64,000 bases of DNA from Burkholderiaceae bacterium (lineage in GTDB: Bacteria > Pseudomonadota > Gammaproteobacteria > Burkholderiales > Burkholderiaceae_E): positions 1-64,000 of the forward strand of contig JAMLIR010000016.1 in NCBI GenBank assembly GCA_023954045.1, given 5' to 3'. The notes under the pieces were generated by a model. That model ran no database searches. It saw only the letters and a list, made by a program, of their open reading frames with translations, and was not told the DNA's origin. The position numbers were made by a program, and so were the translations under genes. Numbering within the stretch: position 1 is the first letter of the stretch; each line of letters begins with the position of its first letter. Shown here piece after piece: positions 16,152 through 26,695 of the stretch.

Positions 16152-17216
16152 TCAGACGACGTTCACGCGCTTGGCGGCCTTGTACCGGTCGGCCATGTCG
16201 AGCGCGTACTTGATGATCTCCTCGCCCGGCAGCCCGCGCTTCTTCGCCTCGGCCAGCCACTCGTCGTTCAGCGGCTTGAGCGCGGCCTTGATCTTCGCGG
16301 TGTCGGAGTCCGGCAGCGCGTTGAACCTGACGCCGGCCTTCTCCAGCGCCGCGCGCCCGAGGTTGTCGCCGCTGGTCCAGGCCCACGCGGCGTTGAGCGC
16401 CATCGCCATGCCGCCGTGCTTCTGCATCGCTGCCTGCGCCTTCGGGTTCAGCGACGCCCACTTCTTCTCGTTGACGCCGAGCCAGAAGGTGTCGGTGTAG
16501 AGCAGCCCCCCGGGAATCTTCGTGGTCGCCTTGATCGCCGGCGTGATCTTGAAGAACTCGATCGACTCCATCGGGAACGTGATGCCGTCGGCGACGCCGC
16601 TCATCATCGCCTGCTGCGCCTCGGTCGGCGGCAGCTGAACCGGGGTGCCGCCCAGCGCCTGGACGATGCGGCCGGTGATCGCGCTGCCGACGCGGATCTT
16701 CTTGCCCTTCAGGTCGTCGATCGTCCTGAGTCCGTCGCCGCGCATGTGCAGGTACGGCTCCGAGTGCACCCAGGTGCCGACCAGTTGCACGCCCTTGTGC
16801 TCGTTGTAGCGCGCGCCGTACTTCGTGAAGGCCAGCCACGACGCCGCCGAGCCCGCCCACGGGTCGATCGACATGAACGGCATGCCCATGACCTCGGTCA
16901 TCAGGAAGCGGTTCGGGTTGTGGCCCAGCACGCCGAAGCCGACGTCGATCGCGCCGTTGGCGCAGAAGTCGTAGTACTCGGGGGGCCGGCCGATCGACGC
17001 GGACATCAGGTCGAACTTGACCGTGCCCTCGCTGTCGGCCTCGACCGCCTGCATCCAGGGGCGGACGATGCCCGCGACGATCAGGTGGTGCGCCGGCAGC
17101 CAGCTGCCGACGCGAAGCGTCGCCGCCTGCGCCCGCGCGGTCTTCGACGTGACGATCGCCGGCCCGGCGATCGCGGTGGCCGCGGCGGCCTTCAGGAAGC
17201 TTCTCTTGTCAGTCAT
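16152..17216 (-). CDS. dctP: TRAP transporter solute-binding protein
   Basis: 354 residues from the ATG at 17214-17216. The N-terminus MTDKRSFLKAAAATAIAG...ARA has a KRSFLK motif followed by a hydrophobic stretch, like a Tat signal with one Arg replaced by Lys, so it is periplasmic. The DctP fold is seen in KGKKIRVGSAITGRIVQALGG and GVADGITFPMESIEFFK; the latter region usually contains the carboxylate-binding Arg, but I could not place that residue with certainty. Lies 50 bases downstream of the ilvD-like gene. Ligand likely an organic or sugar acid. Confidence 0.92.
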   Translation of the reverse strand: MTDKRSFLKAAAATAIAGPAIVTSKTARAQAATLRVGSWLPAHHLIVAGIVRPWMQAVEADSEGTVKFDLMSASIGRPPEYYDFCANGAIDVGFGVLGHNPNRFLMTEVMGMPFMSIDPWAGSAASWLAFTKYGARYNEHKGVQLVGTWVHSEPYLHMRGDGLRTIDDLKGKKIRVGSAITGRIVQALGGTPVQLPPTEAQQAMMSGVADGITFPMESIEFFKITPAIKATTKIPGGLLYTDTFWLGVNEKKWASLNPKAQAAMQKHGGMAMALNAAWAWTSGDNLGRAALEKAGVRFNALPDSDTAKIKAALKPLNDEWLAEAKKRGLPGEEIIKYALDMADRYKAAKRVNVV

Positions 17217-17266
17217 CGGGGGTCCCCTCGTCTCGTGGTGGCGGCGCGCGCCGCGTGTCGCGCATT

Positions 17267-18946
17267 CTACTTGGCGCCGTGCGTCACGGCGCCGTCGAAC
17301 GCCGAGCCGACCAGCCGCGCGTATTTCTCCAGCACGCCCGTCGGGGGCTCGCGTCGCGGCGGTTGCCAGGCGGCGCGGCGCTGCGCGAGCTCGTCGTCGC
17401 CGACGTGCAGCGTCGCGGTGCCGGCCTCGGCGTCGATCGTGATGCGATCGCCGTCGCGCACCAGCGCGAGCGGCCCGCCCACGGCCGCCTCGGGGCTGGC
17501 ATAGCCGACCATCATCCCGCGCGTGGCGCCCGAGAACCGGCCGTCGGTGAACAGCGCCACCTTCTCGCCGACGCCCTGCCCGTACAGCAGCGCGGTCACG
17601 CCGAGCATCTCGCGCATCCCCGGCCCGCCGCGCGGCCCCTCGTAGCGGATCACCAGCACGTCGCCCTCGCGGTAGGCACGCCTGCGCACCACGTCGGCGC
17701 AGTCTTCCTCGCAGTCGAACACGCGCGCGACGCCGTCGAAGCGCAGCCTCTTCAATCCGGCCACCTTCAGCAGCGCGCCTTCGGGGCACAGGTTGCCCTT
17801 GAGCACGACGATCCCGCCGGTCGGCGTGATCGGCTGCCTGCGAACGACCTCGCCGTCGGCGCCCGGATGGCCGCGCAGCGCCTCCTCGAGCGTGGTGCCG
17901 TGGATCGTCAGGCAGTCTCCGTGCAGCGCGCCGGCCTCGAGCAGCGCCTTGAGCACCACGTGGACGCCGCCGACCGCGTGCAGGTCCTTCGCCAGGTACT
18001 TGCCGCCCGGCTTCATGTCGGCCAGCAACGGCGTCCGGCGCGACACCCGCGCGAGGTCGTCCATCGAGAACGCGATGCCGGCCTCGTGCGCGATCGCCGG
18101 GATGTGCAGGCCGGCGTTGGTCGAGCCGCCGGTGGCGGCGACCGCGGCACAGGCGTTCTCCAGGCTCTTGCGGGTGACCAGGTCGCGCGGCAGCGGGCCG
18201 TCGCCGGCGAGGATGCGCATCGCGACGCGGCCGGCCTCGCGCGCCATCGCCCGCCGCGCGCTGTGCACCGCCGGCATCGTCGCCGAGCCCGGCAGCGCGA
18301 GCCCCAGCGTCTCCGAGATCATCGCCATCGTGTTGGCCGTGAACTGGCCCGGGCACGCGCCGATCGTGGGCAGGCAGGCGTGCTCGAGCTCGTCGAGCTC
18401 CTGCGCGCTCATGTCGCCGGCCAGCAGCGCGCCGATCCCTTCGTAGGTGTCGAGTACGGTGACGTCGCGGCCGCGCCACGACCCGGGCAGTGCCGCACCG
18501 CCGTAGACGAACACGGACGGCAGGTTCAGCCGCGTCATCGCCATCATCATGCCGGGCAGCGTCTTGTCGCAGCCGGCGAACGTCACCAGCGCGTCGTACG
18601 CGTGGCCGCGCACGACCGCCTCGACGCCGTCGGCGATCAGTTCGCGCGACAGCAGCGAGTAGCGCATTCCGCCGTGGTTCATCGACATGCTGTCGGCGAC
18701 CGAGATCGACGCGAAGTCGAACGGCACGCCGCCGGCCTCGCGTACCCCGACGCACGCTTCGCGCGCGAGATCGCCGAGCCCCGCGTTGCACGGGGTGACG
18801 TTGTTCGCGGTACTGGCGACGCCGACGAAAGGCCTGCCGATGTCCTCGTCGGACAGGCCGAGCCCGCGCAGGAAGGCGCGGTGCGGCGCGCGGTCGGCGC
18901 CCTCGACGGTGACGCGCGACGGAAGCTTCTCGGGGCGGATGGGCAC
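17267..18946 (-). CDS. ilvD: IlvD/Edd-family dehydratase (dihydroxy-acid dehydratase type)
   Basis: 559 residues from a GTG at 18944-18946, chosen because GGAGG lies 7-8 bases upstream. The enzyme dehydrates 2,3-dihydroxy acids with an Fe-S cluster. The three expected cluster cysteines are visible in [18 protein letters not shown] and GACPGQF. The [20 protein letters not shown] segment and C-terminal [11 protein letters not shown] are typical. Sequence alone fits IlvD of isoleucine/valine synthesis. Placement inside a TRAP/sugar-acid operon raises the alternative of a sugar-acid dehydratase, as several catabolic IlvD paralogs are. Confidence 0.85.
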   Translation of the reverse strand: MPIRPEKLPSRVTVEGADRAPHRAFLRGLGLSDEDIGRPFVGVASTANNVTPCNAGLGDLAREACVGVREAGGVPFDFASISVADSMSMNHGGMRYSLLSRELIADGVEAVVRGHAYDALVTFAGCDKTLPGMMMAMTRLNLPSVFVYGGAALPGSWRGRDVTVLDTYEGIGALLAGDMSAQELDELEHACLPTIGACPGQFTANTMAMISETLGLALPGSATMPAVHSARRAMAREAGRVAMRILAGDGPLPRDLVTRKSLENACAAVAATGGSTNAGLHIPAIAHEAGIAFSMDDLARVSRRTPLLADMKPGGKYLAKDLHAVGGVHVVLKALLEAGALHGDCLTIHGTTLEEALRGHPGADGEVVRRQPITPTGGIVVLKGNLCPEGALLKVAGLKRLRFDGVARVFDCEEDCADVVRRRAYREGDVLVIRYEGPRGGPGMREMLGVTALLYGQGVGEKVALFTDGRFSGATRGMMVGYASPEAAVGGPLALVRDGDRITIDAEAGTATLHVGDDELAQRRAAWQPPRREPPTGVLEKYARLVGSAFDGAVTHGAK

Positions 18947-18978
18947 AGGGGTTCCTCCGGAGGATTCGGGGTCGATGC

Positions 18979-19944
18979 TCAGGACGGCGGCGGCGCGTCG
19001 CCGCGGCCCGGCGCGGCCTGCCCGGCGAGATATCCGGCGACGATCTCGTCGATGCTCGCGCTCGGCTCGAAGCCCAGCCGCACCGCGCGCTCCGAGCGCA
19101 CCGCACGCGGCAGCCGATCCATGATCGCCTGCAGCTTCGCGTCGGGCGCGAAGCGCACCGTGCCGAGCCGCCGCCCCGCGCCGAGCCGTTGCACGGACTG
19201 CGCCATCTCCCGTGCCGTGACCGGAATGCCGGTGAGCAGCGTCGTGCGGTCCGCGCCGAGCGCGCTCGCGGGCAGCGTGGCCGCGTGGAGGAACGCGCCG
19301 ACGGTGCGCGCCAGCGACACGCAGGCCATCGACGTGTCGGGGCCGACCGGGCAATCGTAGTCGCGGCCGGCCAGCGGCTCGCGCACGATCGCGCTCGCCC
19401 AGCCCGAGACCGCGGTGTTCGCGGCGCCCGGCCGCACCATCACGGTCGGCAGGCGCAGCGATCGGCCGTCGACGAAGCCGCGGCGCGAATAGTCGTTGAT
19501 CAGGATCTCGCAGGCCAGCTTGTGTGCGCCGTAGGACAGCTGCGGCAGCGGCGGCGTGTCGTCGGTGATGACCTCGGGCAACTCGCCGCCGTAGACGGCG
19601 ATCGACGACGCGAACACGAAGGTCGGGGCGCTGCCCAGTCGTCGCGCAGCCTCGAGCAGCTCGCGCGTGGCGTCCAGGTTCACCCGCATGCCGCGCTCGA
19701 AGTCGGCCTCGGCGCCGCCCGACACCAGCGACGCGAGGTGGAAGACGTGCGTCGTCTCGCGGTCGAGCAGGCCCGCGGCGACGCCGGGCTCGCCGATGTC
19801 GCCGATGCGGATCGCGGTGGCGGGTCCCGCGTCGGACTCGACGAGGTCGAAGGCGACCACGCCCGCCTGCGGCCAGCGCGCGCGCAGCTCGCTCACGAGC
19901 GCCGCGCCGATGAAGCCGGCCGCGCCGGTGACCAGCACCTTCAC
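18979..19944 (-). CDS. denD: D-erythronate dehydrogenase-like NAD-dependent SDR
   Basis: 321 residues from a GTG at 19942-19944 that overlaps the exonuclease III stop by 4 bases (GTGA). Extended SDR with [13 protein letters not shown] at the N-terminus, the active-site Ser in [11 protein letters not shown] and YxxxK as YGAHK. The stretch [33 protein letters not shown] is the diagnostic part of DenD-type enzymes, which oxidise D-erythronate to the 2-keto acid. The family is recognised with fair confidence; the substrate is not proven. The DUF1537 kinase and OtnC/OtnI partners of the published tetronate pathway are not in this window. Confidence 0.75.
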   Translation of the reverse strand: MKVLVTGAAGFIGAALVSELRARWPQAGVVAFDLVESDAGPATAIRIGDIGEPGVAAGLLDRETTHVFHLASLVSGGAEADFERGMRVNLDATRELLEAARRLGSAPTFVFASSIAVYGGELPEVITDDTPPLPQLSYGAHKLACEILINDYSRRGFVDGRSLRLPTVMVRPGAANTAVSGWASAIVREPLAGRDYDCPVGPDTSMACVSLARTVGAFLHAATLPASALGADRTTLLTGIPVTAREMAQSVQRLGAGRRLGTVRFAPDAKLQAIMDRLPRAVRSERAVRLGFEPSASIDEIVAGYLAGQAAPGRGDAPPPS

Positions 19945-20717
19945 GCGCGCCCCGCGTAGTCGATCGTGAGCGGAGCGTGGTCGGAGAAGCGCTGGGCGGT
20001 GAAGATCTCCGCGCGCTTCGCCCGGGCCGCGATCCCGGGCGTCGCGATCTGGTAGTCGAGGCGCCACCCGACGTTCTTCGCCCACGCCTGCCCGCGATTG
20101 CTCCACCAGGTGTACTGCCCGGGGCGCGGGTCGAGCCTGCGGAACACGTCGACGAAGCCGAGCTCGTCGAACACCCCGCTCAGCCAGGCGCGCTCCTCGG
20201 GCAGGAAGCCCGAGTTCTTCTGGTTGCTGCGCCAGTTCCTCAGGTCGATCTCGCGGTGCGCGATGTTCCAGTCGCCGCACAGGACGATCTCGCGCCCGCT
20301 CGCGACCAGCTCGCGCAGGTGCGGCTTGAATTCGGCCATGAAGCGGAACTTCGCCGCCAGCCGCCCTTCCGAGCTCGACCCCGACGGCACGTAGACCGAG
20401 ATCACGGTGAAGGCGCCGAAGTCGGCCTCGACGTAGCGTCCCTCGGCGTCGAATTCGGCGCTGCCGAAGCCGGTGCGGACCGCCTTCGGGCGACGCCTGC
20501 CGTAGAGGCCGACGCCGCTGTAGCCCTTCTTCTGCGCCAGGTGGAAGTGGCCGCGCAGCCCGCCCACCTCGCACAGCGCATCGTCGAGGTCGGCCTGTTG
20601 CGCCTTGACTTCCTGCACGCACAGCACGTCGGCGCGTTGCGCCGCGGCCCATTCGAGCCAGCCCTTGCGGGCGGCCGAGCGGATGCCGTTCAGGTTCAGC
20701 GTGACGACCCGTATCAT
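19941..20717 (-). CDS. xthA: Exodeoxyribonuclease III
   Basis: 258 residues, normal length. A Mg2+-dependent AP endonuclease and 3'-5' exonuclease in base-excision repair. Visible active-site motifs: LNLNGIRSA near the start, the metal-binding Glu in [32 protein letters not shown], and C-terminal [10 protein letters not shown] and [11 protein letters not shown] with the catalytic Asp-His pair. It heads the minus-strand operon and its last codons overlap the DenD-like gene. The start lies only 36 bases from the divergent pyrE start, so the promoters of the two must overlap coding sequence. Confidence 0.95.
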   Translation of the reverse strand: MIRVVTLNLNGIRSAARKGWLEWAAAQRADVLCVQEVKAQQADLDDALCEVGGLRGHFHLAQKKGYSGVGLYGRRRPKAVRTGFGSAEFDAEGRYVEADFGAFTVISVYVPSGSSSEGRLAAKFRFMAEFKPHLRELVASGREIVLCGDWNIAHREIDLRNWRSNQKNSGFLPEERAWLSGVFDELGFVDVFRRLDPRPGQYTWWSNRGQAWAKNVGWRLDYQIATPGIAARAKRAEIFTAQRFSDHAPLTIDYAGRA

Positions 20718-20753
20718 TGCGTCGGTCGAGTCCGTTCGTTGCGGGGTGATGCT

Positions 20754-21446
20754 TTGGCAGACGATCTGCGGGCGCAGTTTATCCGGTTCGCCGTGCGCAA
20801 CGGCATCCTGCGGTTCGGCGAATTCCGGACCAAGGCCGGGCGGCTGTCGCCGTACTTCTTCAACGCCGGGCTGTTCAACGACGGCGCCTCGCTCGGACAG
20901 CTCGCGCAGTTCTACGCGCAGACGCTGCTCGCGGCCGAGCGCTCGGGCAGCGTGCGCTTCGACATGCTGTTCGGCCCGGCCTACAAGGGGATCACGCTGG
21001 CCAGCGCCACCGCGGTCGCGCTGGCGCAGGGCGGGCGCAACGTCGGGTTCGCGTTCAACCGCAAGGAAGCCAAGGACCACGGCGAAGGCGGGACGCTGAT
21101 CGGCGCCCCGCTGGCCGGCCGCGTGGTCATCGTCGACGACGTGATCAGCGCCGGCACCTCGGTGCGCGAGTCGGTCGAGCTGATCCGCGCGCACGGCGCC
21201 GAGCCGGCGGCGGTGCTGATCGCGCTCGACCGCCAGGAGCGCAGCGGCGACGCCGAGCGGATCGGCGAGCTGTCGGCCGCGCAGGAGGCGCAGCGGCTCT
21301 ACGGAATCCCGGTGCTCTCGATCGCCACGCTCGACGACCTGCTCGACTACCTGGGAACGGCCGAAGCCAGCGGCGCGGGCATCGCGGCGCACCGCGACGG
21401 CGTCGCGGCATACCGTGCGCGCTACGGGGTGCGCGCCCCCGACTGA
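20754..21446 (+). CDS. pyrE: Orotate phosphoribosyltransferase
   Basis: 230 residues. Joins orotate and PRPP to form OMP in pyrimidine synthesis. The start is a TTG at 20754-20756, chosen from alignment length ([24 protein letters not shown] matches the usual N-terminus) and a GGGGTG ribosome site just upstream; no in-frame ATG is available nearby. Motifs: [37 protein letters not shown], and the PRPP loop [13 protein letters not shown]. Divergent from xthA, convergent with gatB. Confidence 0.95.
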   Translation: MADDLRAQFIRFAVRNGILRFGEFRTKAGRLSPYFFNAGLFNDGASLGQLAQFYAQTLLAAERSGSVRFDMLFGPAYKGITLASATAVALAQGGRNVGFAFNRKEAKDHGEGGTLIGAPLAGRVVIVDDVISAGTSVRESVELIRAHGAEPAAVLIALDRQERSGDAERIGELSAAQEAQRLYGIPVLSIATLDDLLDYLGTAEASGAGIAAHRDGVAAYRARYGVRAPD

Positions 21447-21459
21447 CGCGCGCGAGCCC

Positions 21460-21474
21460 GGTCCGGCACGGACC
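21460..21474. terminator. Short hairpin between convergent pyrE and gatB
   Basis: GGTCCG, loop GCA, CGGACC: a 6-bp GC-rich stem in the 55-base gap between the convergent stops. There is no U-rich tail, so termination activity is only a guess from position. Confidence 0.3.
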
Positions 21475-21501
21475 CGACGGCCAGCGCCGCACGGCGCGCC
21501 T

Positions 21502-22995
21502 TCAGCCGAGCCGTCGCCTGAGCAGGTCGTTCACCTGCTGCGGGTTGGCCTTGCCCTTCGTGGCCTTCATCACCTGGCCGACCAGCGCATTGAACGCCTT
21601 TTCCTTGCCGGCGCGGAACTCCTCGACCGACTTCGGGTTGGCCGCGAGCACCTGCTCGACGATCGCGTCGAGCTCGCCGCTGTCGCTGATCTGCCGCAGG
21701 CCGCGCGCGTCGATGATGCGGTCGGGCGCGTCGTCGCCACCGGAGGGCTCGGCCCAGAGCGCGGCGAACACGTCGCGCGCGATCTTGCCGGAGATCGTGC
21801 CATCGTGGATCCGCTCGACCAGCCGCGCGAGCTGGCCGGGCGCGACCGGGCAGTCGGCGACCGCGACGTCGTCGCGATTGAGCGCCGCGGCGAGGTCGAC
21901 CATCACCCAGTTCGCGGCGCTCTTGGCCAGCGCGGCGAGGCCCTCGCGGCCGGCGACGGCGCCGTTCGCCAGCGCGCCGACCACCGACTCGTAGTAGCCC
22001 GCCACGTCGCGCGACGCGGTCAGCGTCGTCGCGTCGTAGCTGCCCAGGCCGTACTGCTCGACGAAACGGCGCCGCATGTCCGACGGCAGCTCGGGCATCG
22101 CCGCGCGCACGCGCTCGATCCAGTCCGCCTCGATCACCAGCGGCGGCAGGTCGGGATCCGGGAAGTAGCGGTAGTCGTGCGCCTCTTCCTTGCTGCGCAT
22201 CGAGCGCGTCTCGTCGCGATCGGGATCGTAGAGCCGCGTCTCCTGCACGACCCGGCCGCCGTCCTCGATCAGCTCGATCTGGCGGCGCACCTCGTAGTCG
22301 ATGGCGCGCTCGAGGAAGCGGAACGAGTTCAGGTTCTTGATCTCGCAGCGCGTCCCGTATTCGGCCTGCCCGGCCGGGCGCACCGAGACGTTCGCGTCGC
22401 AGCGGAACGACCCTTCCTGCATGTTGCCGTCGCAGATGCCCAGCCAGACCACCAGCCCGTGCAGCGCCCGGGCGTAGGCGACGGCTTCCTTCGCCGAGCG
22501 CATGTCGGGCTCGGTGACGATCTCGAGCAGCGGCGTGCCGGCGCGGTTCAGGTCGATGCCCGACATCCCGTGGAAGTCCTCGTGGAGCGACTTGCCGGCG
22601 TCCTCCTCGAGGTGGGCGCGGGTGAGGTGCACGAAGCGCTCCTGCTGCGCGGATCGCTCGTCGGCCTTCCAGGCGATCGCGAGCCCGCCCCCGGAGACGA
22701 CCGGGATCTCGTACTGGCTGATCTGGTAGCCCTTCGGCAGGTCCGGATAGAAGTAGTTCTTGCGCGCGAACACCGAGCGCGGCGCGATGCGCGCGCCGAC
22801 CGCCAGCCCGAAGCGGATCGCGCACTCGACCGCGGCGCGGTTGGCCACCGGCAGCACGCCGGGCAGCGCCAGGTCGATCGCGCAGGCCTGCGTGTTCGGC
22901 TCGGCGCCGAACGCGGTCGACGCGCCCGAGAAGATCTTCGAGCGCGTGTCCAGCTGGACGTGCGTCTCGAGCCCGATGACGATTTCCCACTGCAT
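21502..22995 (-). CDS. gatB: Aspartyl/glutamyl-tRNA amidotransferase subunit B
   Basis: 497 residues, complete. GatB binds misacylated Asp-tRNA(Asn) or Glu-tRNA(Gln) and phosphorylates the acyl group before amidation by GatA. Catalytic-cradle motifs: [13 protein letters not shown], the [23 protein letters not shown] signature, and [15 protein letters not shown]. The helical and YqeY-like C-terminal domains finish with [28 protein letters not shown] at 22993-22995. It follows the lipoprotein gene after 34 bases in the order gatC-gatA-lipoprotein-gatB. Confidence 0.95.
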   Translation of the reverse strand: MQWEIVIGLETHVQLDTRSKIFSGASTAFGAEPNTQACAIDLALPGVLPVANRAAVECAIRFGLAVGARIAPRSVFARKNYFYPDLPKGYQISQYEIPVVSGGGLAIAWKADERSAQQERFVHLTRAHLEEDAGKSLHEDFHGMSGIDLNRAGTPLLEIVTEPDMRSAKEAVAYARALHGLVVWLGICDGNMQEGSFRCDANVSVRPAGQAEYGTRCEIKNLNSFRFLERAIDYEVRRQIELIEDGGRVVQETRLYDPDRDETRSMRSKEEAHDYRYFPDPDLPPLVIEADWIERVRAAMPELPSDMRRRFVEQYGLGSYDATTLTASRDVAGYYESVVGALANGAVAGREGLAALAKSAANWVMVDLAAALNRDDVAVADCPVAPGQLARLVERIHDGTISGKIARDVFAALWAEPSGGDDAPDRIIDARGLRQISDSGELDAIVEQVLAANPKSVEEFRAGKEKAFNALVGQVMKATKGKANPQQVNDLLRRRLG

Positions 22996-23029
22996 CCGTG
23001 TCGTGCCCGTCTCGATTGCGCGCCCGCGG

Positions 23030-23512
23030 TCAGGGCCGCGCGCAACGGCCCGTGGCCGGATCGAACATCACCGGCCAGGCCTGCTCGTAGACGCCCGGCG
23101 TGCAGTGCTTCGCGCAGCCCGCGTGCCCCATCGTGATCCGGCGCGGATCCTGCCAGACCATCAGCTTGCAGCCGCTGCCGTCGCGCTCGACCAGCTCGAC
23201 GTGCGGCCGGCTCCGGACCTGCCGGAACGATCCGAGCTCGAAGCCGCAGCTGCCGCGGCGGCCGATCCTCATCTGCCATGACAGCTGCTGCACCTGGCCG
23301 TCGCGCACGACGAGCCGCGCGTCCTCGTGAAAGCCGTCCTCCTCGGTCTCGTTGCAGTAGCCGTCCAGGTTGATCGGCCGATCCGCGATCGGGGCCGGGG
23401 CCGACGGCGTCGGGCGACCCGGAGTCGGCGCGCCCGGCACCATGAACCCGCAGGCGCCGAGCACGGCGGCGAGCGCGACCAGCGCCGCGCCACGAAGCGA
23501 TCGCGCGATCAC
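23030..23512 (-). CDS. Putative lipoprotein of unknown function
   Basis: 160 residues from a GTG at 23510-23512 with GGAGG 5-6 bases upstream; the GTG overlaps the gatA stop by 4 bases. A signal peptide with lipobox LGAC (about residue 20) predicts a membrane-anchored lipoprotein. A Pro/Thr-rich linker follows, then a domain with six further cysteines ([42 protein letters not shown]) that could form three disulfides. No family recognised. Its coupling to gatA is odd because it has no known role in tRNA amidation. Confidence 0.75.
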   Translation of the reverse strand: MIARSLRGAALVALAAVLGACGFMVPGAPTPGRPTPSAPAPIADRPINLDGYCNETEEDGFHEDARLVVRDGQVQQLSWQMRIGRRGSCGFELGSFRQVRSRPHVELVERDGSGCKLMVWQDPRRITMGHAGCAKHCTPGVYEQAWPVMFDPATGRCARP

Positions 23513-24956
23513 GACGGCCTCCGCAAGTGCCAGTCGGTGGCCTGCTGGAACCGATGCGCGGCATTGAGCACCCGCGCCTCGTCGAACCAGCGGCCGATCA
23601 GCTGCAGCCCGATCGGCCGCCCGCCGCGCCCGAAGCCCGCCGGCACCGACATGCCCGGCAGCCCCGCGAGCGAGGCCGGCAGCGTGTAGACGTCGGCGAG
23701 GTAGTTCGCGACCGGGTCGTCGACGATCGCCCCGATGTCCCAGGCCACGGTCGGCGCCACCGGCCCGGCGATCAGGTCCACCGACTCGAATGCGCGGCGG
23801 AAGTCGTCGGCGATCAGGCGGCGCAGCTTCTGCGCCTGCAGGTAGTACGCGTCGTAGTAGCCGTGCGACAGCACGTAGGTGCCCACCAGCACGCGCCGCT
23901 TCCGTAGTCGATCGCCGACTTGCGCGCGGGGTAGTCGAGCATGGCGCGCAGGCGCGGCGACAGCGGCTGCGTGGTATCGGCGAGGTCGGCGGCATATTCG
24001 GCCGCGAGTTCGGCTTCCATGATGAGCAACGCGGCGCGGCGCGTACGCGTGACGTCGAAGTCGGAGAAGTCCACCGCCACGCGCTCGCCCAGCGGCGCGG
24101 CCAGGCGCGCGAACGCATGCTCGAACAGCGCCTGCACCGGCGCCTCCACGCCCAGCGCCGGCAGGTCGCGCACGAAGGCGCTGCGCAGCTGGCCGGGCTG
24201 CCAGTCGGGAATCGCCAGCGGCACGCGCCGGCGCCGCGAGCGCGGGTCGGCCGGGTCGTGGCGCGCCAGCACCTGCAGCACCACCGCGAGGTCCTCGGCC
24301 GCGCGCGCGAGGATGCCCACGCAGTCGAGCCGGCGCGCGGCGGGCACCAGCCCGCGCGTGGAAATCTCGCCATGGGTGGGCTTGAGCGCGAACACGCCGC
24401 AATGGCTCGCCGGGATGCGCACCGAGCCGAGCGTGTCGCTGCCCAGTGCGAAGCTGCACTGCCCCGCCGCCACCGCCGCGGCCGACCCGCCCGAGGAGCC
24501 CCCCGCGATCGCGGCGGTATCCCACGGGTTGCGCACCGGCCCGAAATGGCTGTTCTCGTTGGCCGAGCCCATCGCGAACTCGTCGCAGTTGGTCTTGCCG
24601 AGGCAGACCGCGCCGGCCGCCGCGAGCCGCTCCACGACCGTGGCGTCGAACGGGCTGCGGTAGTCGGCCAGCATCCGGGAACCGGCGGTGCTGCGCCAGC
24701 CGCGGGTCACGAAGATGTCCTTGTGGGCGAGCGGCACGCCGAGCAGCGGACCCCGCTCGCCGGCGGCCAGCCGATCGTCGGCGGCGCGTGCCTGCGCCAG
24801 CGTGAGCTCGGGCTGCACGTCGATGAAGGCGTTGAGCCCGCTCGCCTCGATGCGCGCGAGGAAATGGCGCGCCAGCTCCACCGCGGAGAATTCGCCGGCG
24901 GCCAGCCCGGCCGCGAGCGCGGCGACGCCGCGCCGCTCGATCGGGGCCTGGCTCAT
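23509..24956 (-). pseudogene. gatA: Mosaic, frameshifted gatA (tRNA amidotransferase subunit A)
   Basis: Position between gatC and gatB identifies gatA, but the reading frame breaks near 23901-23909. Codons 1-160 look like Burkholderiales GatA: catalytic Lys in [17 protein letters not shown], then [17 protein letters not shown] and the [10 protein letters not shown] Ser loop. The next 200 codons resemble another amidase: [12 protein letters not shown] instead of GatA's TDTGGSIRQP, then [18 protein letters not shown] and [14 protein letters not shown]. After the break the second frame is plain GatA again: [19 protein letters not shown] ... [14 protein letters not shown] ... FQQATDWH. As given it yields a chimera truncated at 380 residues (stop at 23814). 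Gene conversion, an assembly chimera, or base errors are all possible. Confidence 0.8.
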
Positions 24957-24962
24957 CGGAGT

Positions 24963-25079
24963 ACCTTCGCCCTGGCGGGCTGCGGTGCGCGAGCACCTTC
25001 GGGCGGCCGGGCGGTGATGATCGGGGAACCTTCGCCCTGGCGGGCTGCGGTGCGAGCACCTTCGGGCGGCCGGGCGGTG
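24963..25079. repeat. Two-copy tandem duplication between gatC and gatA
   Basis: Copy 1 at 24963-25016 (54 bp) and copy 2 at 25028-25079 (52 bp) are identical except that copy 2 lacks one CG dinucleotide (TGCGCGAGC versus TGCGAGC). Both begin ACCTTCGCCCTGGCGGGC and end GGCCGGGCGGTG. Copy 1 supplies the GAAGG ribosome site of gatA, copy 2 an equivalent decoy without a start codon. An ATG overlapping the gatC stop (25082-25084) opens a 43-codon frame through both copies. Confidence 0.85.
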
Positions 25080-25080
25080 C

Positions 25081-26650
<1,570 letters not shown>

Positions 26651-26668
26651 GGGCCTGCACGCAGGCCC
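26651..26668 (+). terminator. Hairpin immediately after mreB
   Basis: GGGCCTG, loop CACG, CAGGCCC: a perfect 7-bp stem starting at the base after the mreB stop. No U-tract follows and mreC begins 28 bases later. It is more likely a weak attenuator or an mRNA-stabilising 3' end that lets mreB be expressed above mreCD than a full terminator. Confidence 0.4.
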
Positions 26669-26695
26669 TGGTCGCGTCCGCGAGGCCTTTCCGGA

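Noticed and set aside
16152-19106. A 984-codon open frame on the minus strand spanning dctP, ilvD and denD
   Set aside because: Its upstream two thirds is a second frame of ilvD, made long by the scarcity of stop codons at this GC content. Only the last 354 codons (dctP) show protein family motifs.
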